Below are positions 38,020 through 47,294 of a stretch of 64,000 bases of DNA, piece by piece. The stretch covers positions 1 through 64,000 of the forward strand of contig JALEMR010000053.1 of the NCBI GenBank assembly GCA_022768245.1, read 5' to 3'. A model generated the notes under the pieces. That model was not told the DNA's origin, searched no databases, and saw nothing but the letters and a program-made list of their open reading frames with translations. Position 1 is the stretch's first letter. Each line of letters starts with the position of its first letter. The translations under genes were made by a program, and so were the position numbers. This stretch comes from Oscillospiraceae bacterium (lineage in GTDB: Bacteria > Bacillota > Clostridia > Oscillospirales > Ruminococcaceae).

Positions 38020-38490
38020 TTGATCATAAGAAGAGCTGCTGAAAAAGATATCGACGGGATAAACAGACTGCTTCGGCAGGTGCTGGAGGTCCACCATGAG
38101 GGACGTCCCGACCTGTTCAAGACGGGAGCGAAAAAGTATAACGATGACGAGCTCGCACGGATACTCGACGACGACGGCACGCCCGTTTTCGTGGCGGCGG
38201 ACGAGGACGGAAATGTGCTCGGATACGCTTTCTGCGTGTTTATACAGCATTCCGACGACAATATCCTTTCCGAAATAAAGACCCTTTACATCGACGATCT
38301 TTGCGTTGACGAGAATATCCGCGGACAGCATATCGGGAAGAGTCTTTACGAATATGTTCTTGATTTTGCAAAGAAGTCGGGCTGCTACAATGTAACGCTG
38401 AACGTCTGGTACTGCAATGAGAGCGCTCGGAAGTTTTACGAAAAATGCGGGCTTGTTCCTCAGAAGATCGGTATGGAAAAAATTCTTTGA
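38020..38490 (+). CDS. GNAT-family N-acetyltransferase
   Basis: 156 residues. TTG start at 38020 after AAGAGGTG, 12 bases after the pyrG stop, so probably co-transcribed. Acetyl-CoA motif DDLCVDENIRGQHIGKSL and the C-terminal NVWYCNESARKFYEKCGL are clear. Substrate unknown; the N-terminal IIRRAAEKDIDGINRLL is common in this subfamily. Confidence 0.88.
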   Translation: MIIRRAAEKDIDGINRLLRQVLEVHHEGRPDLFKTGAKKYNDDELARILDDDGTPVFVAADEDGNVLGYAFCVFIQHSDDNILSEIKTLYIDDLCVDENIRGQHIGKSLYEYVLDFAKKSGCYNVTLNVWYCNESARKFYEKCGLVPQKIGMEKIL

Positions 38491-38496
38491 TATATC

Positions 38497-38526
38497 TGCG
38501 CTCCGTTTGGGGCGCATTTCTGTTTT
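38497..38526 (+). terminator. Terminator after the pyrG-GNAT pair
   Basis: TGCGCTCC / GGGGCGCA stem with a T-rich tail. Confidence 0.6.
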
Positions 38527-38551
38527 CATAGGATTTTCATAAATATTTCAG

Positions 38552-38580
38552 TTGAAATCTTAGAAAAAGTATGATATAAT
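38552..38580 (+). promoter_or_regulatory. Promoter of the following lipoprotein gene
   Basis: TTGAAA at 38552-38557, 17-base spacer, TATAAT at 38575-38580. Confidence 0.8.
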
Positions 38581-38628
38581 ATCTGTAAGTAATAATAAGC
38601 GTATATCATCTATGATTGGAGAATATAT

Positions 38629-39579
38629 ATGAATATGAAAAAATCAGCTGCGGCAATAGCTGCGGCAATTGCTGCGGCACTTATCCTGCTGACGGGCTGC
38701 GGCAGCGGACAGGATAATACGGATGGGAACGGTCTGCCCTCCGATAATACCGCTTCCGCTACACAGACCGTTTCGCCCGCACAGGATACGATAGATCTGA
38801 AGCTCTTTGCGGAGGCTTCCAAAACTTCCAAGCTCCTTGAAAAATACGGCTCCTTTTCGGTGAGCTACAGCATGGATTACGGCGAGCTTCTCACTCAGAA
38901 TGCGTCATTTTTCCTTAATTCCGACGGCAGCTATTCCTATGTGAACAACGCCGACGGAAGCGTTGAGTTTTTCGACGGCGTCAACGATTACTGGCAGGAG
39001 GAATATGAGGATATGGTAGGCGGATATGCATATCTGTCCCTGCCCGGCTCCTCCGAGATAATGGACCTGGAAGGCTATATCTTTACCTACAGCGACGATG
39101 ACGGTCTCGTGGTCACGGACTATACCCGCACCGACGACGGCGGCTATATCATCTCCGCGTCCGAAAATTACAACGATTCCTATGAGGACGCCGACGGAAG
39201 CATCGTCAGCATTTCCTACAAGTATGAGTATGTCATCAGCGCTACCGCCGACTATGAGGTCACGGGGCTCAAATGTACCTGCACCGACGTTAATTCGGGC
39301 GAGGTGGATTCCACCCTTGAAATGAGCGTGGAGTACGAAGCTGCGCCTGCAAAGATACCCGAGTTTATGGACGAGACCTTCGTTATCACGGTCATCGTCA
39401 TTAGCGGCGACAGTGAGGTCACCTCCGAGTTTGAAGTCCCCATGGGTTTTCAGCCCTACTTCTCCATGCCTTCCGACGGAGATTATCAGATGTGCTGGGA
39501 CCGCGAGGGCACTCAGCCTGTTGAAGATACTATGGCGATAGATTCGCCCTGTATGATATATGCAATAAAGGTTGAATAA
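38629..39579 (+). CDS. Lipoprotein of unknown function
   Basis: 316 residues. Ala-rich signal peptide with lipobox LTGC at about 23. Acid-rich, beta-rich body without a family I recognise; residues about 60-130 resemble the strand pattern of LolA-like domains (SFSVSYSMDYGELLTQNASFFLNSDGSY), which is only a suggestion. The C-terminal 50 residues (FEVPMGFQPYFSMPSDG) form a separate small domain. deoB starts 12 bases after its stop. Confidence 0.7.
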   Translation: MNMKKSAAAIAAAIAAALILLTGCGSGQDNTDGNGLPSDNTASATQTVSPAQDTIDLKLFAEASKTSKLLEKYGSFSVSYSMDYGELLTQNASFFLNSDGSYSYVNNADGSVEFFDGVNDYWQEEYEDMVGGYAYLSLPGSSEIMDLEGYIFTYSDDDGLVVTDYTRTDDGGYIISASENYNDSYEDADGSIVSISYKYEYVISATADYEVTGLKCTCTDVNSGEVDSTLEMSVEYEAAPAKIPEFMDETFVITVIVISGDSEVTSEFEVPMGFQPYFSMPSDGDYQMCWDREGTQPVEDTMAIDSPCMIYAIKVE

Positions 39580-39591
39580 CGGAGAGATCAT

Positions 39592-40764
39592 ATGAAGAAG
39601 ATAAAGCGCGTATTTCTTATTGTTGCGGACAGCTTTGGCATAGGCGCAGAGCCTGACGCCGATATGTACGGGGACGAGGGGACGAATACTCTGCGCTCCT
39701 GCTTTGAGACGGGAAGGCTGAATGTTCACGAAATGGCGAAAATGGGACTGTTCAACATCGACGGGGTGGATATCGGAACACCCGCAGTCAGCCCCGAGGG
39801 CGCTTATGGCAGAATGAGGGAGGCCTCCAAGGGCAAGGACACCACTACCGGTCACTGGGAGATAGCGGGCATCATATCCAAAGAGCCTATGCCTACCTTC
39901 CCCGACGGATTCCCCGAAGAGATAATCAAAAGATTTGAGGATATCACGGGACGAAAGGTCCTGTGCAACAAGCCATATTCGGGGACTAAGGTCATCGCCG
40001 ATTACGGCAGGGAGGCTATGGAAAACGGCGGACTTATCGTGTATACCTCCGCGGACAGCGTGTTTCAGATAGCCGCTCATGAGGATATCATACCCGTGGA
40101 GAAGCTGTACGAATACTGCGAGGCGGCAAGAAATATCCTGACGGGAAAATACGGAGTGGTAAGAGTTATCGCCCGTCCTTTCAGCGGGGAATATCCCTTT
40201 GTGCGCACTTCCCGCAGACATGATTTCTCACTGGTGCCGCCCAAGGATACCATGCTTGACCTTATCGGCGGCGCAGGCATGGACGTTATCGCCGTGGGAA
40301 AAATAAACGATATCTTCGCGGGGAAGGGCATTACCGAATTTGTCCGCACCGAGAACAACTCCGACGGAATGGATAAGACCATAGCTTATGCAAAGAAGGA
40401 TTTTCATGGACTGTGCTTTGTAAATCTGGTGGATTTTGACATGGCATACGGTCACAGGCGTGACCCCGAGGGCTACACGAATGCTCTCAACGACTTTGAC
40501 AGGCGTCTTGCCGAACTGAAAAGCATCATCACCGAGGATGATATCATCATCGTCACAGCAGACCACGGCTGCGACCCCACCGCTCACGGCACCGACCACA
40601 CAAGGGAATATATCCCTGTGTTAGTGTACGGAAAATCGGTCGTTCCGCAGAATATCGGCACGGGCAGCAGCTTTGCAGACATCGGAGCGTCGGTCTGCCA
40701 TATGCTGGGAGCGGACAGCTCGTCAATTTCGGGTAAAAGCTTTGCGGAAAGAATAATTAAATAA
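39592..40764 (+). CDS. deoB: Phosphopentomutase
   Basis: 390 residues, alkaline-phosphatase-type fold. Metal site DSFGIGAEPDA, the phosphothreonine region KDTTTGHWEIAG, and ITADHGCDPT-type end (VTADHGCDPTAHGTDHTREY). Interconverts ribose 1- and 5-phosphate (and deoxyribose forms) in nucleoside salvage. Starts 12 bases after the lipoprotein gene. No nucleoside phosphorylase is adjacent. Confidence 0.96.
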   Translation: MKKIKRVFLIVADSFGIGAEPDADMYGDEGTNTLRSCFETGRLNVHEMAKMGLFNIDGVDIGTPAVSPEGAYGRMREASKGKDTTTGHWEIAGIISKEPMPTFPDGFPEEIIKRFEDITGRKVLCNKPYSGTKVIADYGREAMENGGLIVYTSADSVFQIAAHEDIIPVEKLYEYCEAARNILTGKYGVVRVIARPFSGEYPFVRTSRRHDFSLVPPKDTMLDLIGGAGMDVIAVGKINDIFAGKGITEFVRTENNSDGMDKTIAYAKKDFHGLCFVNLVDFDMAYGHRRDPEGYTNALNDFDRRLAELKSIITEDDIIIVTADHGCDPTAHGTDHTREYIPVLVYGKSVVPQNIGTGSSFADIGASVCHMLGADSSSISGKSFAERIIK

Positions 40765-40800
40765 AAATCGGAGCAGCGAGGCTCCGAGAAAGGACCTATT

Positions 40801-41691
40801 ATGGAAACTTCTGTAGTGATCATGGCAGCGGGAATGGGAAGCCGTTTCAAGGGCGGTATAAAGCAGCTAGCTCCAGTGGGAGAAAACGGGGAGACTATTC
40901 TGGAGTATTCCGTCTGCGACGCGGCACGGGCAGGCTTTGACAGGGTAATATTCATAATCAGGCGGGAGATAGAAGAGGAATTTATGAGCAAAACCGCTCA
41001 TATCGGCGAAAAATACGGGGTAAGTGTGCAGTATGTTTTTCAGGACCCCGAGGATATCCCCGTGAAGATAAGGACAAACCGTACCAAGCCCTGGGGAACG
41101 GGTCATGCTCTTCTGGCGGCGCGCAATGTCATAGATACGCCCTTTACGGTGATAAATTCCGACGATTACTACGGCAGGTCCGCTTTTGAAAAGGTCCATG
41201 CCTATCTTGTGAAAGCCGATGACAGCGGCGATGTCCTTCGGGGCTGCATGGTGGGGTATATCCTTAAAAAGTCTATAAGTGGGAATGGTACGGTCAATCG
41301 TGCGATATGCCGCACCGACGGAGACAGGCTCACGAGGATAAGCGAATACTACGGAATATCCGAGGAAAACGGCATTATCTCGGGCAGAAACAAGCAGGGC
41401 ATTACCGAGGTGCTTCCGGGGGACAGCCTTGTCTCCATGAATTTCTTCGGGTTCACTCCCAAAATGATAACCGAGCTGGAAAAGCGCTTCACGGATTTTC
41501 TGCTCACACTTCCCGAGGACTCGGAAAGCGAGTTTATTATCCCCAACGTTCTGGGCGAGCTTCTTGAAGAGAAAAAGGCTGAAATGACGGTGGTCAGGTC
41601 CGAGGAGGATACCTTCGGCATGACCCGCACCGAGGACGTGGAGGACGTGCGGAGGCGGCTTCGGGCTATTGCTGCCGCAGGGGCTTATTGA
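40801..41691 (+). CDS. Sugar-nucleotide-type nucleotidyltransferase
   Basis: 296 residues. N-terminal Rossmann motif VVIMAAGMGSRFKGGIKQLAPVG and a metal-binding INSDDYYG, as in glucose-1-phosphate uridylyl/thymidylyl transferases. The C-terminal part lacks the repeats of GlgC or GlmU. Substrate not readable. It lies 36 bases after deoB and is likely in the same transcript. Confidence 0.82.
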   Translation: METSVVIMAAGMGSRFKGGIKQLAPVGENGETILEYSVCDAARAGFDRVIFIIRREIEEEFMSKTAHIGEKYGVSVQYVFQDPEDIPVKIRTNRTKPWGTGHALLAARNVIDTPFTVINSDDYYGRSAFEKVHAYLVKADDSGDVLRGCMVGYILKKSISGNGTVNRAICRTDGDRLTRISEYYGISEENGIISGRNKQGITEVLPGDSLVSMNFFGFTPKMITELEKRFTDFLLTLPEDSESEFIIPNVLGELLEEKKAEMTVVRSEEDTFGMTRTEDVEDVRRRLRAIAAAGAY

Positions 41692-41707
41692 TTTAAAAAG
41701 TATATAA

Positions 41708-41751
41708 AAACAGCGGGGTACGCAGATTTTATGCGTATCCCGCTGTTTTAT
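41708..41751 (+). terminator. Terminator of the deoB transcript
   Basis: AAAACAGCGGG(G)TACGCA / TGCGTATCCCGCTGTTTTA stem-loop. Confidence 0.85.
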
Positions 41752-41752
41752 T

Positions 41753-41830
41753 AAGGCAATACCGCACAAAGCTTGTGTGCAAGCAGATTGCGTGCAAAGC
41801 CGTCAGGCGGGCTTTGTGCGGTATTGCCTT
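41753..41830. repeat. Palindromic repeat, copy 3, 78 bp with perfect ends
   Basis: AAGGCAATACCGCACAAAGC and its exact complement at the two ends (20 of 20). The interior carries TGCAAGCAGATTGCGTGC and GTCAGGCGGGC, also found in the MITE at 5.3 kb. The right end overlaps the TAA of the DUF1836 gene by two bases. Confidence 0.9.
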
Positions 41831-42404
41831 AATATTTGCTGTCAACGTCGATAGGCTCGCCGTTCATCAGTTCGGAGAGCGCTTTTTCCGCCAGCAGCTT
41901 TCCGCCGCCCGAAACTGCCGCCGCCTGCATCACCGCCAGCGACAATATGGATTCGTCGTCGGCTTCACTTTTTGATATCTCGGTCATAGCGTCGCGGATT
42001 ATCTCATTTGTCCTTGCAAACGCAAGCTCGTAATGCTCGCTGAAATAATTGAACATTTCCTCGTCGGAGCGCGTATTCAGAAGGATATCTATCAGCGTGC
42101 CGATAAGCGGTATGGGCAGTATCGGCTTGAATACGCAGATCATTATCAGCCGCGAGATGTGTATGCGGGAGTATTTTTTCTTTATCGGCGCAGGCAGTAT
42201 GTCCAGCTTGACGTAATTGTTTATCATCGACGGCGTAAGTGGAGCGTCGGTGTCCGCCGACAGCGGGCTGATATACTTGTTGATAAGCGTTATGACCTGA
42301 TCCATGTACAGCTCCAGATCGGGCAGCTCGTTCCATCTGGGCAGATGAAAGCTTTCCGCTCCTGCGGAAAAAAATCGGGGTTCATATGCAGGATCGTTAT
42401 CCAT
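41829..42404 (-). CDS. DUF1836 protein
   Basis: 191 residues. Start at ATG 42404 after GAAAGGAG. Motifs LPRWNELPDLELYMDQVITLINKY and LTPSMINNYVKLDILPAPIKKKYSR give the DUF1836 pattern, which resembles a MerR-like helix-turn-helix (tyrosine/lysine-rich recognition part). Possibly a transcription regulator; effector unknown. Divergent from the next operon across a promoter region. Confidence 0.82.
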   Translation of the reverse strand: MDNDPAYEPRFFSAGAESFHLPRWNELPDLELYMDQVITLINKYISPLSADTDAPLTPSMINNYVKLDILPAPIKKKYSRIHISRLIMICVFKPILPIPLIGTLIDILLNTRSDEEMFNYFSEHYELAFARTNEIIRDAMTEISKSEADDESILSLAVMQAAAVSGGGKLLAEKALSELMNGEPIDVDSKY

Positions 42405-42523
42405 ATCAAGCGCTCCTTTCGTCACATTTTTCGTCATTTTTCCTGTATAATATCATTATAGCATATTGTTCCTGAAATTACAATAGGGTTTTCATAAAAA
42501 TTATTGATAATACAAAAAATCCC

Positions 42524-42552
42524 TTGACAAAATTATAGAAATGATTTATAAT
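42524..42552 (+). promoter_or_regulatory. Consensus promoter of the oxidoreductase operon
   Basis: TTGACA at 42524-42529, 17-base spacer, TATAAT at 42547-42552. Confidence 0.85.
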
Positions 42553-42594
42553 AGTTTCAGAAACCAGATGAAGTGTTTACCCGGAGGAATAATT

Positions 42595-43263
42595 ATGAAT
42601 TACAGCTTCAGAAAAATAACTGTCCTCATGGGACATTACGGGGTGGGAAAGACAAATCTTGCCGTGAATATGGCAATGCATCTCCGCAGGCTCGGCAGCG
42701 TTTCTGTCGTTGACGCGGATATAGTCAATCCCTATTTCAGAACGGCTGACTTTAAAAAGCTGTTTATGGAAAATGATATAAAAAGCTTTTGTCCCATGTA
42801 TGCAGGCACTAATCTCGATACGCCTGTTCTTGATTTTGATATGGAGAATATAATAGCTTCGGGGGACTACATCATCATTGACGTGGGCGGCGACGATGCG
42901 GGAGCATTTGCTCTCGGAAGATATCGGCATATTTTTGAAAAATATGCCAATAATACAGATATGCTTTATGTGTTCAACAGGTATAGGCGGGAGGATTTTT
43001 CTCCCGAAGAGGCGGCGTGTATCCTGCGGGATATCGAAAACGCATGCGGCATGAAATGTACGGCTCTCGTGAACAACTCAAATCTGGGAGCCGAGACCGA
43101 TTTTGATACCGTCCGAAGCTCCCTTGCGTTCGGCAGGGAGCTGGAAAAGCTCACGGGACTTGATACCGCATTTACGGCAGTCCCCGAGGGCTCGCCCTGT
43201 GACAGAGACTTTTTTGAAGTAAAGCGCATGGTGTGTATGCCATGGGAAAGGTCGGACATATGA
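42595..43263 (+). CDS. MinD/CobB-like P-loop ATPase
   Basis: 222 residues. Start at ATG 42595 after CGGAGGA. Deviant Walker A GHYGVGKTNLAVNMA, switch VVDADIVNPYFRT and Walker B-like IIIDVGGDDAG. No membrane helix or Fe-S cysteines, so it is unlike Mrp/NBP35. It overlaps the following ferredoxin-subunit gene by 4 bases, which ties it to the oxidoreductase. It might help assembly or load a cofactor; this is inference. Confidence 0.8.
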   Translation: MNYSFRKITVLMGHYGVGKTNLAVNMAMHLRRLGSVSVVDADIVNPYFRTADFKKLFMENDIKSFCPMYAGTNLDTPVLDFDMENIIASGDYIIIDVGGDDAGAFALGRYRHIFEKYANNTDMLYVFNRYRREDFSPEEAACILRDIENACGMKCTALVNNSNLGAETDFDTVRSSLAFGRELEKLTGLDTAFTAVPEGSPCDRDFFEVKRMVCMPWERSDI

Positions 43264-43463
43264 TAACAGTTAATTCCGAAAGATGCAAGGGCTGCGGACT
43301 CTGTACCGAGGTCTGCCCCAAAAAGATAATCCAGATCGGACAGCACCGAAATTCCAAGGGCTATTATTCCGCAGAGTGCGTCGATAATTCAAAATGTATC
43401 TCCTGCACGATGTGCGGAGTTATCTGTCCCGACTGTGCTATACGGGTAGAGAGGAGCAAATAA
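43260..43463 (+). CDS. 2-oxoacid:ferredoxin oxidoreductase, ferredoxin (delta) subunit
   Basis: 67 residues with two [4Fe-4S] motifs, CKGCGLCTEVCPK and CISCTMCGVICPDC. Start at ATG 43260, coupled by ATGA to the ATPase gene. Passes electrons from the TPP enzyme to ferredoxin. Confidence 0.93.
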   Translation: MITVNSERCKGCGLCTEVCPKKIIQIGQHRNSKGYYSAECVDNSKCISCTMCGVICPDCAIRVERSK

Positions 43464-43464
43464 A

Positions 43465-44538
43465 ATGAGCAAGGTTCTTATGAAGGGAAACGAGGCTCTC
43501 GCCGAAGCGGCAATGAGAGCGGGCTGCAAATGCTTTTTCGGCTATCCCATCACCCCGCAGACGGAAATATCCGCATACCTGGCAAAACACATGGCAAAGC
43601 GTGGCGGAGTATTTCTCCAGGCGGAAAGCGAGATAGCTGCGATAAATATGACCCTCGGAGCTGCGGCTTCGGGAGTAAGGGCGATGACATCCAGCTCCTC
43701 CCCCGGAATATCGCTGAAAAGCGAGGGAATATCATATATCGCCGCTTCCGACCTGCCCTGCGTTATCGTGAACGTTGAGAGAGGCGGTCCCGGACTGGGC
43801 GGAATACAGCCTGCGCAGTCGGACTACAATCAGGCGGTTAAGGCTCCCGGTCACGGCGATTTTCACATGCTGGTGTTCGCGCCGTCCTCCGTGCAGGAGA
43901 CAGTGGATATGACCTACCTCGCCTTTGATATGGCGGATAAGTACCGCATGCCTGCGATGATACTGTCCGACGGGCTCATGGGTCAGATGATGGAGCCTGT
44001 GGAGTTCCCCGACAGGGAAAATATCCCCGCAGAAAAGCCGTGGGCGTGTAGCGGTCACAAAAACAGGCGTGAGCATAATATCATCAATTCGCTGTATTTA
44101 AAGCCCGATATTCTGGAGAATTCCGTCCGTGACAGATACAAGCGCTATGAAGAGGCAGAAAACGAGCTCCCCGACGCGGAAATATATCTCTGTGAGGACG
44201 CGGATATCGTGGTGACGGGCTTCGGAGCGGCTGCGAGAATTGCGGAAAGCGCAGTGAACAGCGCCCGCGAAAAGGGTATCAGAGCAGGACTGTTCCGTCC
44301 GAAGACGCTGTATCCCTTCCCGAAGAAGCAGCTTAATGAGGCGGTGGCAAATGCGAAGGCTATCCTCGATGTTGAGATGAATATGGGTCAGATGATAGAC
44401 GATATAAAATTATATACGGAATGTCGTCTGCCCGTGTATTTTTACGGAAGAACAGGCGGAAATATCCCGTCTGCGGAAGAGATTTTACAGCAGATAGAAG
44501 CTTGCAGCATGAAAGGGGAGAAGGCAGAATGCAGGTAG
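43465..44538 (+). CDS. vorB: 2-oxoacid:ferredoxin oxidoreductase, alpha subunit (VorB-like)
   Basis: 357 residues. [29 protein letters not shown] and the catalytic-site segment [17 protein letters not shown] place it with branched-chain (VorB) or 2-oxoglutarate (KorA) enzymes; the VOR reading is preferred from length and the GIQPAQSDY segment. Contributes to the TPP site. Would oxidise 2-oxoacids from amino acids to acyl-CoA, or run in reverse for synthesis. Confidence 0.85.
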   Translation: MSKVLMKGNEALAEAAMRAGCKCFFGYPITPQTEISAYLAKHMAKRGGVFLQAESEIAAINMTLGAAASGVRAMTSSSSPGISLKSEGISYIAASDLPCVIVNVERGGPGLGGIQPAQSDYNQAVKAPGHGDFHMLVFAPSSVQETVDMTYLAFDMADKYRMPAMILSDGLMGQMMEPVEFPDRENIPAEKPWACSGHKNRREHNIINSLYLKPDILENSVRDRYKRYEEAENELPDAEIYLCEDADIVVTGFGAAARIAESAVNSAREKGIRAGLFRPKTLYPFPKKQLNEAVANAKAILDVEMNMGQMIDDIKLYTECRLPVYFYGRTGGNIPSAEEILQQIEACSMKGEKAECR

Positions 44539-45278
44539 TTTTTGATCGTCCGAAGGCACTGTGCGATGTGCCGCTCCATTATTGTCCGGGATGTACTCAC
44601 GGAATTATCCACCGCATAACGGCGGAGGTCATCGACGAGCTGGGTATCGAGGGAGATACCGTGGGGATATGTCCCGTGGGCTGCGCAGTCACCGCTTACG
44701 ATTATTTCGGCTGCGATATGATAGAGGCTCCTCACGGAAGAGCGCCTGCCGTTGCAACGGGCGTGAAGCGTGCAAACCCCCATCTTACCGTGTTCACCTA
44801 TCAGGGAGACGGCGACCTTGCCGCCATAGGCACCTGCGAGACCGTCCATGCCGCCGCAAGAGGGGAGAACATCACCGTTATTTTCGTCAACAACACTATC
44901 TACGGCATGACGGGCGGACAGATGGCGCCTACCACTATCCCGGGACAGGTCACCCAGACCACTCCCTACGGCAGAAAGCCCGAGGTGAACGGCTTCCCCG
45001 TGAGGATGTGCGAGATGCTCGCCACGCTGGACGGAACAGCTCTTGCGCAGAGAGTAGCCGTGGACAGCGTTCCTCACATCAAGGAAGCGAAGGCGGCAAT
45101 TAAGAAGGCTTTTGAAAATCAGATAAATAAGCGGGGCTTCTCCATTGTGGAGATACTGTCCACCTGTCCCACCAACTGGGGCATGACTCCCTCCGAGGCA
45201 ATGGAGCGCCTGCGCACCGAGATGATACCCTACTATCCTCTGGGAGTTTACCGCGATACGGACGTATGGTCACAGTGA
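44529..45278 (+). CDS. 2-oxoacid:ferredoxin oxidoreductase, beta subunit
   Basis: 249 residues, ATG 44529 inside the end of the alpha gene (10-base overlap). TPP/Mg motif [12 protein letters not shown] ... [12 protein letters not shown] and CPGCTHGI near the N-terminus. Forms the catalytic core with alpha. Confidence 0.92.
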   Translation: MQVVFDRPKALCDVPLHYCPGCTHGIIHRITAEVIDELGIEGDTVGICPVGCAVTAYDYFGCDMIEAPHGRAPAVATGVKRANPHLTVFTYQGDGDLAAIGTCETVHAAARGENITVIFVNNTIYGMTGGQMAPTTIPGQVTQTTPYGRKPEVNGFPVRMCEMLATLDGTALAQRVAVDSVPHIKEAKAAIKKAFENQINKRGFSIVEILSTCPTNWGMTPSEAMERLRTEMIPYYPLGVYRDTDVWSQ

Positions 45279-45281
45279 GAT

Positions 45282-45400
45282 TAGCAATTAGCGAATAGCA
45301 ATTAGCGAATAGCAAACAGCGATTTGCAATTTGTAATTGTCTGATTTTATGAACTATGCTGTAGACTGCGGACTTACTGCTAATCGCTATTAGCTCGCAC
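45282..45400. repeat. AATTAGCG-type repeat inside the operon
   Basis: Units like TAGCAATTAGCGAA repeat at the left end and return in complementary form near 45378-45395 (GCTAATCGCTATTAGC), so the stretch can fold into a long stem. It parts the beta and gamma genes of one operon. Confidence 0.65.
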
Positions 45401-45421
45401 ATTACAAGGAGATGATATACT

Positions 45422-45964
45422 ATGCTTACCGAGATAATTTTTTCGGGCTTCGGCGGACAGGGGATACTGTTCGCGGGGAAGACCCTTGCTTACAGCGGAA
45501 TGGATATGGGAAAGGAGATATCATGGCTGCCGTCCTACGGTCCCGAGATGAGGGGCGGCACCGCTAACTGCTCCGTATGCATTTCCGACGACAAGATAGG
45601 CTCGCCGCTGGTGACCAGCCCCGATATCCTTGCGGTGATGAATACGCCCTCCTTTGACCGCTTCGAAAGCAAGGTCAAAAGCGGCGGAGTTATCTTCGCC
45701 GACAGCGCCATGACCGAAAGGGAGACTGTCCGCGACGATGTGGAGTTTCACAGCATACCCGCTTCGGAGCTGGCTGACAGTAACGGTCTGACAGGTATGG
45801 GAAACATCGTGCTGCTGGGAAATATGCTCAAGGAGTGCGGCAGCCGTCTGGGAGATTTTACCCTCTCCGCGGTGAAGGAGGCCTTCAAGAAGATAGTTCC
45901 TCCCTCCAAGCCCGAGCTTCTGGAGAAGAATATCAGGGCGCTGGAGATAGGTTATGCTTATTAA
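45422..45964 (+). CDS. 2-oxoacid:ferredoxin oxidoreductase, gamma subunit
   Basis: 180 residues, complete gamma domain: FSGFGGQGILFAGKTLAYSGM ... SYGPEMRGGTANCSV. It completes the delta-alpha-beta-gamma set. AAGGAGAT precedes its start. Confidence 0.93.
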   Translation: MLTEIIFSGFGGQGILFAGKTLAYSGMDMGKEISWLPSYGPEMRGGTANCSVCISDDKIGSPLVTSPDILAVMNTPSFDRFESKVKSGGVIFADSAMTERETVRDDVEFHSIPASELADSNGLTGMGNIVLLGNMLKECGSRLGDFTLSAVKEAFKKIVPPSKPELLEKNIRALEIGYAY

Positions 45965-46078
45965 ACGATATTTGCAGAACGGCTGCTGCCTGTGACGGGC
46001 GGCAGCCGTATTTGTTTAATTATTAATAATGTTGTCATATCTTCCAAATTATTGCTGAAAAATTTTTCTGAAATATAC

Positions 46079-46107
46079 TTGACCGCCGGTCGAAAATATG
46101 ATATTAT
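46079..46107 (+). promoter_or_regulatory. Promoter of the NRPS-like cassette, overlapped by operators
   Basis: TTGACC at 46079-46084, 17-base spacer, TATTAT at 46102-46107 (TATAAT is also possible three bases on). The palindrome GACCGCCGGTC (46081-46091) covers the -35 box, and GTTTTCGA-7-TCGAAAAC (46118-46140) lies just after the start point. This fits a repressor, for example of TetR type; none is encoded nearby. Confidence 0.65.
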
Positions 46108-46237
46108 AATTACAGAAGTTTTCGAACAGTGGTCGAAAACTGTCTTTGATGTAAAAAAATGCTCTGCGTTCGGATATCCGATCCACAGACAGAGTAATCA
46201 TAGGATAACTGACTAATTATCGAAAGGATGATGTATT

Positions 46238-47197
46238 ATGAGCACTTCGGGAATCGTGACGGGAGCGGCTGCCGTCGGCGCAGTTCTTCTTGCTGCGGGC
46301 AGCACTGCCGGGGCTGTATATCTGTTTAACAGGGTCATTCCCCGCCAGGACGAGGTCCGCGTGGACGTCAGCGAAATGGCGGATATGACAAAGTGGGAGG
46401 AGTATAAGAAAATTATCCACCCCAATAAGGAATGGCTCATGGCACAGCCGTTGGAGCATGTTACCGTTAAGGCAGGAGACGGCATTACTCTTCATGCGGA
46501 TTATCTGCCCGCAGAGACCGAGACCGACAAGCTTGTCATCGGATTCCACGGCTATACAAGCTGCGGCAGCAACGACTTCTCCACCCTTTCTCACTATTAC
46601 CACGACCGCGGCTATGACTGCCTTATCGTCGATAACCGCGCTCACGGCAAGAGCGAGGGCGATTACATAGGCTTCGGGATCCTTGACCGCTTCGACTGCA
46701 TCTCATGGGTGAAGTACATAAACGAACGCTTTAACGGCGAAAAGAAGGTGCTGCTCCACGGCATCTCCATGGGAGCGGCAACTATCCTTATGGCTTCGGG
46801 CATGGACGAGCTTCCCGATACGGTGAAGTGTATCGTCGCAGACTGCGGCTTTACCTCGCCTTACGATGTTTTCGCTCACATTTTAAAGAGAGATTATCAT
46901 CTGCCGCCCTTCCCCGTAATGAATATCAACGATATGCTCTGCAGGAAGAAGGCAGGCTACGGCTTCCGTGATTTCTCCACTCTCGATTCGGTGAAAAAGG
47001 CGCACTGCCCCATACTTTTCATTCACGGCAAGGACGACGATTTCGTCCCCACCGAAATGAGCGTGAAAAACTTCAACGCCTGCACCTCCGAGAAAAAGCT
47101 GCTTATCGTCGAAAATGCGAGCCATGCGGCTTCGCTCTACGAAAATAAGAAGCTGTACGAGGACGCCGTCACGGAGTTTACCGAAAAGTATATGTAA
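46238..47197 (+). CDS. Membrane-anchored alpha/beta hydrolase
   Basis: 319 residues. N-terminal helix (about 5-30), then an alpha/beta hydrolase fold with oxyanion HGYTSCGSND, nucleophile Ser in HGISMGAAT, Asp in GKDDDFVP and His in ENASHAAS. First gene behind the operator region, about 100 bases before the condensation-domain gene, so it could release or trim the product of the cassette. Substrate unknown. Confidence 0.85.
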   Translation: MSTSGIVTGAAAVGAVLLAAGSTAGAVYLFNRVIPRQDEVRVDVSEMADMTKWEEYKKIIHPNKEWLMAQPLEHVTVKAGDGITLHADYLPAETETDKLVIGFHGYTSCGSNDFSTLSHYYHDRGYDCLIVDNRAHGKSEGDYIGFGILDRFDCISWVKYINERFNGEKKVLLHGISMGAATILMASGMDELPDTVKCIVADCGFTSPYDVFAHILKRDYHLPPFPVMNINDMLCRKKAGYGFRDFSTLDSVKKAHCPILFIHGKDDDFVPTEMSVKNFNACTSEKKLLIVENASHAASLYENKKLYEDAVTEFTEKYM

Positions 47198-47294
47198 TGA
47201 CCGTTCCCGTTATATTGTTTGGCGGGCTGCGGCTCTGCCTTAGAATACGGACTATGGACATTAATGGATATGAATCCGAAAGGGGATCTTGAAT

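Noticed and set aside
39250..39330. Possible zinc or disulfide motif in the 38.6 kb lipoprotein (CTCTD)
   Set aside because: Only two cysteines close together; not enough for a motif call.
46102..46112. Use of TATAAT near 46105 as the -10 box of the cassette
   Set aside because: It is 20 bases from the TTGACC box; TATTAT at 17 bases is favoured, though both stay possible.
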